Shown piece by piece: positions 44,075 to 55,420 of a stretch of DNA of 64,000 nt. This DNA comes from Silene latifolia. Its lineage: Eukaryota; Streptophyta; Magnoliopsida; Caryophyllales; Caryophyllaceae. The notes under the pieces were generated by a model. The model searched no databases, was not told where the DNA came from, and was given only the letters and a program-made list of their open reading frames with translations. Each line of letters begins with the position of its first letter. The first letter of the stretch is position 1. Both the position numbers and the translations under genes were made by a program. The stretch is from the NCBI RefSeq assembly GCF_048544455.1, contig NC_133526.1, positions 12,540,001 through 12,604,000 of the forward strand, in the 5' to 3' direction.

Positions 44075-46662
44075 TGTAGACACCTCGTTTCTGCACCCCT
44101 CGCAAACCACCCGGTGATGATTGGGCCGCATGTTTGATACGCGGAACGATTTGTGACATTTCGTAAGATTATCGTCAAGTGATTGCTCAAATATTAATGT
44201 CTACCTCTTAGTTGTCATCTACGCGCCGATACGGTCGTTTTGACAGTAATTAGAGTACATTTGGAGTCCGGGTCAAAAACCGTCTTCATTTCCTAAAACC
44301 GTCAAATCCCGAGTCAAAGCAATGTGCTTGTCTACCTAAGATTAGGATGTCATAAAATGTTGAGATTATATCTCATTTTGAGTCTCATGTCACTTCATTG
44401 GGCTAAACTAAGAGTTTACATTACAAAATGTGCATTTCATTTAGTTAAAATGACAACCCGATCTTTAGGCCCGTTTTACGAGGTCATAACGACTTTTGTG
44501 GATCAGGCCTATTTCACAGAAAGTTCTAGATCTCTTTCTTAGCTCTCCAACGCCACCGAAATCACCTTAATCCGAGTCTTGTAGAGAAAGTTATGCCTAA
44601 AATACGACAGGCTGTCAAACGCGTTTTCTACGCGCAGAGGAACCTGCTTGGGAACAGGCGCGGCACCTGCTGCGCCTCTTCAAAGAGACGCAGTGCCTGC
44701 TGCGCCTCTTCCCAGGGCTTTCTTTTTGTCCAAGTTTCCGCGTTTAACCTAAGTCGGTTGTTTCCGGATCTTTCTTTCCGTGTCCTAGTCTTACCATAAT
44801 TCCGCCGTGTGATTAGTATAAATAGGAGCTTTCGTTCCTCATATTTCTCACGCGAGTGTCCGCCCTTCTCTTCTCCCTTTGCATTCTAGACTTCGTTCTT
44901 ACTAATTGGCGCCTACGTGCTTGAACCTTCGACCACGTAAGCTCGGATCCTTCCGGGTACCAGCCTCTCCGTTGCATGACCGACCAATTTGACCACTACA
45001 CTCAATCAATCTAATTAATCAACTTGTTAAATCGTTTTCCTCTTTCGAGGGCACTCTTTCATTGCATTCGCGTCGAGCATTCACTAATCGATCTTCTTAG
45101 TTCGTCTCGTTCCGTCAACATGTAAGTCTGAGGGTGTAATAATTCTCTTTATTTATTGTTATTTATTTTATCGTATCATCATTGTAAGATTCACGTCGAA
45201 AGTACCTCATTAAAACCGATTTCTAAAACCGTCTTCAAAACCTTTTTTGCGGATTTCCAGTAGACAGACGTCGAGAAAAGACGCAGCAACTACTGCGCCT
45301 CTTCAAAGGAGCGCAGCACCTGCTGCGCCTCTTTGTGAGGGCCGCCAGCTTCTCGCTTCTTTTCTTCTTCCTCGTCCTCTGTAATTCGTCTTTTGTTTTA
45401 TTTGTTTTCTTTTGTTCTTTAATTCGTTCGTATAATTGTCGACATTAATAATTCATATGTATATTATTCATTCACATGTTTTAATCATCCATCAATCCGA
45501 CTTAAATCCCAAATAATCCAATATTTGCGGGTTTTCGTCATTAATATTCAAACCCGGATTTTAGAAGTTCAATCTGTTCATATTGAGTTTCCGGAATTCG
45601 TCATTGATATATTTGCATCCATATTCGTCATCATTCGTCATGTTTAGTCTAATTAGTTGTTTAGTTTGTTCCATTCACCGATGTCACTAATTAATTATTC
45701 ATTAACATCGACCCTTCACATAATTAATCCGTTTGTTTCCGTCTCATCCATGTTTTACTGTTTTTACTAACTTTAATAGCATGTAATTAATCCATTAATC
45801 ACTTTCATCCGAGCAAATAATTTAATCAACCATTAAAATCACCAATTAACATTAACGGTTTGCGCTTAAAACTACGGAAACTCACCCTTGAACAGACGCA
45901 AAGAATCGCTGCGCCTCTTCCAAAGGGCGCGTTCAGCTCTTGCGCTGTTCGAGTTGAGTTAAATCTCAACTCCGTTTCGCCTTGACTTAGTTAATTAGCT
46001 TACGTATTAATTCACTATTAATCGTATTATCGCCCTAATTCCTGTTCGTTAATTCCTTTGTTCTTTTTTTCTCAAATTATCCGTTTTAGAGGTATTTTCG
46101 ACATAAATCGCCTTTCCTTTGTAATTAATGTAATTTCCATTATTGTAATTTTCTTTTATTGTATTTCTTCTATCACTTGTATGCTTTCACATGTAAATGA
46201 GCATTAACTCCTACTTCGACCCAATTGTATGCTAATTACGTGTCAACCGACTTAGTTAAATTCTCACATGTTAGGATTAATCTAATGGATGTTGCATTGC
46301 ATGCATTATAGCCGACGATATATCAAGTACGAATAACTTCCCTAATCATTAGTAGAGGCCGCTATCGAGGCGGGCGGGATTAGGTGTTCGATCAAAAGAG
46401 CTTCCTAATACGTACCCTCACCCCTTACTCCAGATCTCCGTGAGCACCCGTGTTCATTGGCATCCACGAGAGTCATTCTAGACATAGAATGCTAAGGGTA
46501 ACGATTGCTTAGTGTTCATGTCACTACTTTGTGTCTTGACATGACACGAGGTATTCGAACGGTTCCAATTTCCCATAAAAATTGGTGGCGACTCCATACA
46601 AAATGCAAACGCTTGTTTTTCGTTTCTCACCAAGCGCCCCCGTGGGCGGCCCGCTGTCCACA
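44075..46662 (+). repeat. Element C 5' LTR
   Basis: 2,588 bp, TGTAGACACCTCG..TGTCCACA. TATAAATA is at 44,817-44,824. Hairpin cassettes are at about 44,651-44,713, 45,276-45,335 and 45,890-45,950. Compared with A's LTR, R/U5 is conserved, but a segment of U3 (about 44,322-44,625) is unrelated to A. Confidence 0.9.
44651..44713. repeat. GC hairpin cassette (reference copy in C 5' LTR)
   Basis: Two adjoining imperfect palindromes. In the clearest relative (61,235-61,294), GAACAGGCGCAGC faces TGCTGCGCCTCTTC; the second has GACGCAG facing TGCTGCGCCTCTTC, and they are joined by AAAG. Other copies: 34,051, 34,642, 35,280, 45,276, 45,890, 53,398, 54,021, 54,636 and 61,235 (starts, each about 50-65 bp). 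Confidence 0.8.
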
Positions 46663-47294
46663 GTTTGGCGACTCCGCTGGGGAATATACACTTACGTGTA
46701 GCTAGGGTGAAACTTGAACAAGGTTAGGGAATAAGTTTGTACAAGACAATTGTCGGTTTTCATAACTCGGTCTTCCTAGACCGTTTTATTCGGCCTTCCT
46801 AGGCCCAACCCAACCCATTCGACCAATCGTCCCGTCTAAACGGTCCTAATTCTTATTTGGGCCTAAGGATGGATAGCGATTGACGTCATCCATACCATGA
46901 TGCCTACTCTTGTTTGTATCAAGGGCCTTCACTACTTGAGGAAATGGACTAGGAATCGGCCTTACTCTTGTTTGGCACGAGCCTCTCCACAGACTTCGGG
47001 TTTGATGGTTCGGTATGGCAACCCACCCTTTAAACCAAAACCCTTCTAAATGCACTCAGCATCCCGTTATAATGCTTGTATAAATGTGTATACCTTACGT
47101 GATCACCATTTCTAAACAAAACCATGACAAATTTTCAAAAAATCAAAATCCCTTTTTTTAAACAAGAATTTCGAAAAGGCCTTTGATTAGCGCAAAACCC
47201 AGTCAAAACTCTGTCCGTTTGTCGAGTCAAACTTCGGGCCTAAAACCCATTGCAAAACCCATTTCAAAAAAACCAAAAAAAAAAAAAAAAAAAA

Positions 47295-47362
<68 letters not shown>

Positions 47363-48040
47363 TTTTAATCAAAATATTTTCAAACAATGTGAATGTGAAT
47401 ATGTAAATTCAACTGGGCTAAGTTAGAGTCAAAGTTCAAACCGACTATGTCCTAGTCGGAACTCCGTCGAGTCATAAACCCGTCTCTCTTTACATTTTGG
47501 GTCTTTTCAAATTCAGGTCAAGTCCTAAGGCGTCACGCCGTCATTGTGGACCCCCCTACCTCAATTCAGTTAGGATCTAAACACTCGAGTCACACGTTCC
47601 GAGGCTCAACACACGAGTCTCAATGGGCCTCATATTTGAGTCTAAACTACAACAGTCTTCTTAACACCTATAACCAGACCTCGAGTCCATAATCAACACG
47701 TATCATCAATCCCGTCAATAAGGTCAATCACATAAACATCACTCTGTCAAAGTCAACACTCGAGTCTAAAGGTCAAGGTCAAGCACCGTGAATCCAAACA
47801 CGAGAAGTCGCTCACGACATTTCACGAATTCACAAGTCAAGTCTAGATGTGTCATCTCATCCCTTCCTTTGATTGTTGCTCTAGTATGCGTGATCCCATG
47901 TCAAATCAAGTTGTAATGCGTATCATTTTCTTCTCGGTAGGAATTCTGCAATTTTCGATGAAAGTATTCAAGAACGTTTATCTGTCGACGTCAAGGGACT
48001 AAGTGCTGCAGTCATTAAGCTTCAGGCCACCGTTGAAGAC
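46663..48040 (+). other. Element C leader with long poly-A tract
   Basis: Leader nearly identical to that of element A until about 47,250. It then holds an A-run at 47,275-47,360, broken by one C at 47,295, and unrelated sequence after it. The last part, from about 47,940, is in frame with the Gag-like ORF (..VIKLQATVEDLRTRVTNMED). Confidence 0.65.
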
Positions 48041-49398
48041 TTGAGAACTCGTGTCACCAATATGGAAGACAAGATAGACATGATGAAACCTTTACCATCT
48101 TCCCATACCCCAATGCCAAGTTTTAGCTTCAACACGACTCACCCATCTAAGAAGGCCAATGAAGGCAAGGGAGTCAACCTCTTGGAAAATCCACCCAGAA
48201 GGCCGGGACGAGCTCATAGGGAATTCGTTGACCTCGGAACCACATATGAAGTAGCTCTACGAAGACTGGTTTCCCAGGGAAAACTTCATCCAATCGGTCC
48301 AACCCCTGACCACGAAAAGATATTCCCTAGATGGAAGGGCGATTCATATTGTCGCACCATCAAGGTAGGGGACACGATACGGAGGAATGCTTTTGTCTAA
48401 AGCATATTATTCAGGATATGATCGAGGATCGCAAGCTTCCTGTGCCACCTTCCGCCAAGAAATCCAAGAAGACCGACCCTCTTGGGTCTAATATCATTAA
48501 ACATGACGAAGAGTCATCTCTAGACTGTTCTCATCTCCTCGATCCTCATGATGATAAAGAAATCAATGTCCTCGAAGACGGAGATATCCAAGATGGAATG
48601 CTCATGCTTTCCAGGGCCTTTGACAATAAATTCTCCAAAATAGAAGGAGCTATTGATAGTCTAAACTCTCGACTTTCCAACATAGAGAACCAGTTCGCCG
48701 AAATGGGTAAGAAGCTTGATGCCCAACCTCTCAAAATGAAAAGTGTCCAGACAAACCCTCAATTTGACAGTCCTAAGGAGAAAGCAATAAGTAGACAATC
48801 TATTCTTAGTTCTTGTCATCCGGGAATCAAGATCAATAAAGGCATCCTCATGGATCCTTCGTCAAAGAAACCTAGCAATTCTCCAGGGTTATTCACAAAG
48901 GCTTTTGACAAGAAGGATACACCACCCAGGAAATTTACCAACATTGGTATTACATACGCCGATGCCCTTCAGAGACTCATGGAGCAACGAATGTTGAAGC
49001 CAATCGGTCCTACACCTGACCCCGAAAAGAAATCCAAGTTCTGGGATGGGAATTCCTACTGCAAATACCATGGAGGCAAAGGGCATGATACAGAGAAATG
49101 TTACAAATTAAAACATGTCATTCAGGATATGATCGAAAGCGGGAGGTTGTCCCTCTCAACCTTTAACCCACAAGGTAGCTTAGGCAATCCTCATGGATAT
49201 ACCACTTATCAAGAAACTCTTCTTGACTGTTATCCCTCCAATGTTCCCAATGATGAGGACGGGGTGCTCAAATGGGTGAATGCTCAAAGCCAAATGCCGA
49301 AGCCAGTTGCTGGAAGGGAAAATGTTCAAGCATGGGCCGATGATTACGAGTCTAGTTCTAGGATCGAGTCAAAGTCCGAGTCCGAGTCCGAGTTTTAG
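48041..49398 (+). pseudogene. Element C Gag-like protein with duplicated zinc module
   Basis: Two overlapping frames (48,041-48,400 and 48,331-49,398) form one protein interrupted by a single-base shift at about 48,350. Each half carries the same module: PPR(K/R)..F(T/V)(N/D)..TY..AL.RL...LKPIGPTPD, then a C-x2-H-x4-H-x4-C knuckle and an LKH(I/V)IQDMIE helix. The second copy (SYCKYHGGKGHDTEKC, about 49,053-49,100) is intact; the first contains the shift. A coiled coil lies between them (KIEGAIDSLNSRLSNIENQF). It ends with an acidic Ser-Glu repeat (SKSESESEF). No capsid domain like that of element A is visible. Confidence 0.75.
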
Positions 49399-51869
49399 GC
49401 TTTCTATCTCATTTTTGTCCCAGTAACTTTCTTCGTGTCCATTTCCATTCCTAGTGACAACCTGGGGGCTGTCCCACGAGTCACATGTCTTCTCGAGTCT
49501 ATGTTAAATACATTTATTCTTCATCTCAATAAAAATATAATTTTCAATCCACATATTCTATCATATCTCTTCCTTTATCCATTTCCTGTGACAACAAGAA
49601 TTGGTTTGAGACATTTTAAAATGAACGACAACGCATGTCCGTCGATGTGAGTGCACTTAGATGATGTTCCATTCCAAGTTGTAGAGGACCTGAAACTCCG
49701 TGTTCTTTTTTCCTTACCTATTCCATGTCTGGCAATAGAAACCACAATATAACCCTAGTTTAAGACGAGCCTATCTCTAGAGATTCTAGGACAAATCCAG
49801 ACCGTCTCCCTTGTTAACGATCCATGACGGAAGGCAAGCCCATTCCCCACAATAAACAACCCGTGTTACTAAAAGACCAACCCGTTTCACACCAAAAGGT
49901 GCTAGTCTGACCCAAATCCATGGTAGCAAGCAAATCCAAGACAATACGAGCCATGATCAAAGACAAAAGCTCAATCGAGAGAAACTGAGGTCAATATCCA
50001 AGGCCGCAATTATGCCCGTAATCCAAGATAAAAGATTCAAAAGAAGAAGGCTCAATCAAGCAAGTCAATAACAATATCCGAAGTTAAAGTTATCCTCAAA
50101 AACCTGAATCAAGAATCTGAGCAAAAGGCAAGATAAATTCTAGACCAAGAATCTGAGTCTGAATCAAGAACAAGTCTGAAATCAAGTGCTGAACGGAATA
50201 CTCCTGAATCAAGACATCAATGAAGATGGTCATCTAGCACCCTCATTTAGCCTTTTATACATCACACACCCTAAGTCCTTCTCGAGACCGTTATGGGGAG
50301 ATAGTTAGGAATTTTGAGAATCCTCTCAAGCTCGTCAAGTATACCTATCCTTTAGGGCCAAGACATGGAAACTTGAACCCACATCATTTCAACCTACCTT
50401 TACGTGCTCAGGTTACATCAAGCCAAGAGACTCCATTTCTAAGCCACATTACAAGCCTTAACCCCTTTAAGCCTTAACACCACAAAATCAAGCTCCAGAG
50501 ATTTGTTTATCAAAGCCTCTTATGTCCGAGCTCCACATTTCAAATATCCAATCCAGTTTCACCTTGACCCGAACACGGAGTCTTCAAATACTTTGCTACC
50601 CAGAACGGGACATACCCATATCATCCTTAGGGTCCACTTTTAGGTGTGCTCACATGACAAGGAAATTTTTACAAAATTAGTTACACTTCTTTGGTCTATG
50701 ATCAAAGGGAGTTATCTCAAATCGATTCTTAGAGTCACCAAAGGAATATTACCCTTGTGACCCCTGCACTTTAAGGTCCTAACAACATAGCTTAGGCACA
50801 CACTAGAACTACGAGCATGGTTTGATTTCACCTCTTCAGGTGGATACGTAGGCAGTCCTTTCTTACACAAGAAGGATACAACCGCAACACCCAAACAAAA
50901 TTAACCAAACCCCTGAACTACGATCTGGTTTGATTTCACTTCACGTGAATACGTAGGCAGTCCTCAGGGACACAACCATCCCCACTTCCAACTTTCAAAT
51001 CTCAATTATCAACCACCTCAACCACCAACTTTCAACCTCTATTTCAACCTTCCAACCTCAATTAACATCCCTTCCTCAACCAACACCTCTATACTGGGGG
51101 CTCCTTATTGTCGCCCAACCTCTTTTTCACCAAAGTCCAGAGTCATCTTCTCATCCTGGGGGCCTCTCTTCCAAGATGCCACCCTTCCTTTATTCCTCTC
51201 TCATTTGAGTCTAGCTGGTACTCAGTCCGGACAATGACAAAGGTCTTAGATCAATTCTCCAAGTCATCATGCCTCAAGAGGGGTATCTTTTACAGCAAAC
51301 GGTGGTGAAAGAAGTCCTTGTAGACAGATGATCCATGGCTCATGCCTTGCCTTTATATGCCCCCATCTTTCTTGCAATTCTTCTACCTTTGGAACTGATA
51401 CGCGTTGTCACCCACACTTGGCTAGGGGTTGCGCATGCTTAGGCAAAGTCTATCTAAGTCATCCATGTGTCGCGTCAAACCTAAGTTAGTGTTGCGTCAG
51501 TCCAACCTAAGTCTACATTTTGCGTCACGTCCATATAAGGTCTGTGTCATGTCAAGTCCCATGTGTAAAGCCCATTGAATATGCATAACGCATTACAAAC
51601 GACAAATTTCTTTGAGCAAGTTTTAAACAACTTTTAAAAAGAAACAACTTTTGCAAAACCTATGTGTTTCCTCATTCGAGGTCCATGTGATAATTGCTTA
51701 CGTGCACATATTAGATTGCATCCTTGTGTGGCTACTAACCATGCGGTAAAGTATCGGGCGTGCTCGCTCTAACCGGGGCTTCGCTCAAGTCTCCATTCTC
51801 CCAAAGCAGCGATATTTTGCGATTGCTCAAATCGTTATGTCCAAATAGCAGTGTATTTTGCAGTATTGC
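49399..51869 (+). other. Element C non-coding interior
   Basis: No coding domain is found. At 50,808-50,853 and 50,919-50,965 there are two copies of the GGTTTGATTTCAC..GTGRATACGTAGGCAGTCCT motif also present in A at 59,281-59,335. The rest is purine/pyrimidine-mixed sequence without ORFs of note. Confidence 0.55.
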
Positions 51870-52420
51870 TCACCCAACGAGAGTTTGCTTGAGAACAGAA
51901 ACAGGCAGATTCCCCAAAGTCATCGTTTTACTCACCCAACGAGAGTTTGCTTGAGAACAGAGACAGGCAGATTCCCCAAAGTCGTTGTTTTATTCCCCAG
52001 TGAGAGTTTGCTTGAGGACAGAAGCAGGCATATACCCCCAGGCGATCCTTCATCCCTTTAGATAACCCTTTTCAGGATAAACCCTTCAGATCTTTCATAA
52101 ACTTGCATGTACCTTTAGGTAACCCCTTTCAGGATAAACCCTTAGATCTTTTAGATCCTTTAGATATCTTTCAGAATAATCCCTTCAGATAACCTTCACA
52201 TAATCCATTATCCCTTCATACCTTTCAGAAACTTACCTTAATTTTTCAGATAACCCTTAGATATCCTCCCTTCAGATAATCCTTTATTTCTTCAGACACT
52301 TCAGAATAATCCTTTCAGTAATCTTTCAGATAACCCTTTTTAGTTAAGTCCCCTTTCAATCCTTTAGAGAGAAGTATCCTTCAGCCTTCCCTTTAGAGAG
52401 GATTATCCTTCAGCCTTCCC
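51870..52420 (+). repeat. Tandem repeats upstream of C's 3' LTR
   Basis: Three 62-bp units start at 51,870, 51,932 and 51,994, each with GAGAGTTTGCTTGAG-ACAGA--CAGGCA. They are followed to about 52,420 by a degenerate array of CCTTCAGATAA-like 11-mers. Retand-type elements are known to carry tandem repeats in this 3' untranslated region. Confidence 0.8.
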
Positions 52421-52790
52421 TTTAGTGAGAGAATTAGCCTTCAGATTTAGCCTTCAGAAAGTGTTAAGAAGTTTCTTCAGAATCCCTGTGACCCCTAATG
52501 CCTTCAGACACCAAGTTATCTTCAGACCAAAGAGTTTTGCCGAAGCGTCTTCAGTTCCGTTTCACCCAGGGGTATCTCGTATGGTTTCTTCTTATGGTCA
52601 AGGCGAGCTTCCTTACGTAGTCTAATGGACTTTAAACGACCCTCCCGATAGTCGACGACTCTAAAATGTTCCCGACGACAGTCCTTGGTTCGACCCCTTG
52701 AGCCGCCTCGCGTCGCCATAGTCGTCAGGTTGTAATCTTCGATTGACCTGATGGCTATACTTTGACTTTCGCCTTGTCCAAGCCTCAGTC

Positions 52791-52819
52791 AAATTTGATG
52801 AAACGTCTCATTTAGCTAT
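52791..52819 (+). repeat. 29-bp copy of C's external flank
   Basis: The 29 bp directly before the 3' LTR are identical to 44,046-44,074, the element B sequence directly before the 5' LTR. Both end in the GCTAT duplication. This is where the polypurine tract should be. Confidence 0.95.
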
Positions 52820-55415
52820 TGTAGACACCTCGTTTCTGCACCCCTCGCAAACCACCCGGTGATGATTGGGCCGCATGTTTGATACGCGGAACGATTTGTG
52901 ACATTTCGTAAGATTATCGTCAAGTGATTGCTCAAATATTAATGTCTACCTCTTAGTTGTCATCTACGCGCCGATACGGTCGTTTTGACAGTAATTAGAG
53001 TACATTTGGAGTCCGGGTCAAAAACCGTCTTCATTTCCTAAAACCGTCAAATCCCGAGTCAAAGCAATGTGCTTGTCTACCTAAGATTAGGATGTCATAA
53101 AATGTTGAGATTATATCTCATTTTGAGTCTCATGTCACTTCATTGGGCTAAACTAAGAGTTTACATTACAAAATGTGCATTTCATTTAGTTAAAATGACA
53201 ACCCGATCTTTAGGCCCGTTTTACGAGGTCATAACGACTTTTGTGGATCAGGCCTATTTCACAGAAAGTTCTAGATCTCTTTCTTAGCTCTCCGACGCCA
53301 CCGAAATCACCTTAATCCGAGTCTTGTAGAGAAAGTTATGCCTAAAATACGACAGGCTGTCAAACGCGTTTTCTACGCGCAGAGGAACCTGCTTGGGAAC
53401 AGGCGCGGCACCTGCTGCGCCTCTTCAAAGAGACGCAGTGCCTGCTGCGCCTCTTCCCAGGGCTTTCTTTTTGTCCAAGTTTCCGCGTTTAACCTAAGTC
53501 GGTTGTTTCCGGATCTTTCTTTCCGTGTCCTAGTCTTACCATAATTCCGCCGTGTGATTAGTATAAATAGGAGCTTTCGTTCCTCATATTTCTCACGCGA
53601 GTGTCCGCCCTTCTCTTCTCCCTTTGCATTCTAGACTTCGTTCTTACTAATTGGCGCCTACGTGCTTGAACCTTCGACCACGTAAGCTCGGATCCTTCCG
53701 GTACCCGACCTCTCCGTTGCATGACCGACCAATTTGACCACTACACTCAATCAATCTAATTAATCAACTTGTTAAATCGTTTTCCTCTTTCGAGGGCACT
53801 CTTTCATTGCATTCGCGTCGAGCATTCACTAATCGATCTTCTTAGTTCGTCTCGTTCCGTCAACATGTAAGTCTGAGGGTGTAATAATTCTCTTTATTTA
53901 TTGTTATTTATTTTATCGTATCATCATTGTAAGATTCACGTCGAAAGTACCTCATTAAAACCGATTTCTAAAACCGTCTTCAAAACCTTTTTGCGGATTT
54001 CCGTGAGACGGACGTCGAGAAAAGACGCAGCAACTCATCGCGCCTCTTCAAAGGAGCGCAGCACTGCCGCGCTCTTTGTGAGGCCGCCAGCTTCTCGCTT
54101 CTTTTCTTCTTCCTCGTCCTCTGTAATTCGTCTTTTGTTTTATTTGTTTTCTTTTGTTCTTTAATTCGTTCGTATAATTGTCGACATTAATAATTCATAT
54201 GTATATTATTCATTCACATGTTTTAATCATCCATCAATCCGACTTAAATCCCAAATAATCCAATATTTGCGGGTTTTCGTCATTAATATTCAAACCCGGA
54301 TTTTAGAAGTTCAATCTGTTCATATTGAGTTTCCGGAATTCGTCATTGATATATTTGCATCCATATTCGTCATCATTCGTCATGTTTAGTCTAATTAGTT
54401 GTTTAGTTTGTTCCATTCACCGATGTCACTAATTAATTATTCATTAACATCGACCCTTCACATAATTAATCCGTTTGTTTCCGTCTCATCCATGTTTTAC
54501 TGTTTTTACTAACTTTAATAGCATGTAATTAATCCATTAATCACTTTCATCCGAGCAAATAATTTAATCAACCATTAAAATCACCAATTAACATTAACGG
54601 TTTGCGCTTAAAACTTCACGCCATAACTCACCCTTGGAATGACGCAAAGAATCGCTGCGCTCTTCCAAAGGGCGCAGCGCAGCATGCTTTGCGCTGTTCC
54701 AGGTTGAGTTCTGTCTCTGAACTCCGTTTCTGCCTTGACTTAGTTAATTAGCTTACGTATTAATTCACTATTAATCGTATTATCGCCCTAATTCCTGTTC
54801 GTTAATTCCTTTGTTCTTTTTTTCTCAAATTATCCGTTTTAGAGGTATTTTCGACATAAATCGCCTTTCCTTTGTAATTAATGTAATTTCCATTATTGTA
54901 ATTTTCTTTTATTGTATTTCTTCTATCACTTGTATGCTTTCACATGTAAATGAGCATTAACTCCTACTTCGACCCAATTGTATGCTAATTACGTGTCAAC
55001 CGACTTAGTTAAATTCTCACATGTTAGGATTAATCTAATGGATGTTGCATTGCATGCATTATAGCCGACGATATATCAAGTACGAATAACTTCCCTAATC
55101 ATTAGTAGAGGCCGCTATCGAGGCGGGCGGGATTAGGTGTTCGATCAAAAGAGCTTCCTAATACGTACCCTCACCCCTTACTCCAGATCTCCGTGAGCAC
55201 CCGTGTTCATTGGCATCCACGAGAGTCATTCTAGACATAGAATGCTAAGGGTAACGATTGCTTAGTGTTCATGTCACTACTTTGTGTCTTGACATGACAC
55301 GAGGTATTCGAACGGTTCCAATTTCCCATAAAAATTGGTGGCGACTCCATACAAAATGCAAACGCTTGTTTTTCGTTTCTCACCAAGCGCCCCCGTGGGC
55401 GGCCCGCTGTCCACA
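52820..55415 (+). repeat. Element C 3' LTR
   Basis: 2,596 bp, nearly identical to the 5' LTR over most of its length. Differences cluster at the second and third hairpin cassettes (54,000-54,085; 54,615-54,745) and at 53,698-53,708. TATAAATA is at 53,562-53,569. It is not preceded by a polypurine tract. Confidence 0.9.
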
Positions 55416-55420
55416 GCTAT

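Larger units (their letters stand above)
44075..55415 (+). mobile_element. Element C: non-autonomous Tat-type LTR retrotransposon
   Basis: 11,341 bp with LTRs 44,075-46,662 and 52,820-55,415, flanked by the duplication GCTAT (44,070-44,074 and 55,416-55,420). Primer site TGGCGACTCCGCTGGGGA at 46,666-46,683. It has a Gag-like ORF pair at 48,041-49,398 but no protease, RT, RNase H or integrase anywhere in the 6.1-kb interior. The LTR R/U5, primer site and leader closely match element A, so an A-like element is the probable enzyme donor. A copy of the outside flank sits before the 3' LTR. Confidence 0.9.

Noticed and set aside
44324..44799. ORFs of 68-72 codons repeated at 44,324/53,069 and 44,593/53,338
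   Set aside because: They are the same LTR read twice; no domain and they span promoter sequence.
47183..47387. Lys-rich and Phe-rich ORFs on opposite strands
   Set aside because: Both are translations of the A-run at 47,275-47,360.
51870..52055. CRISPR-like look of evenly spaced 62-bp units
   Set aside because: Units are contiguous with no unique spacers, and the context is a eukaryotic retrotransposon.
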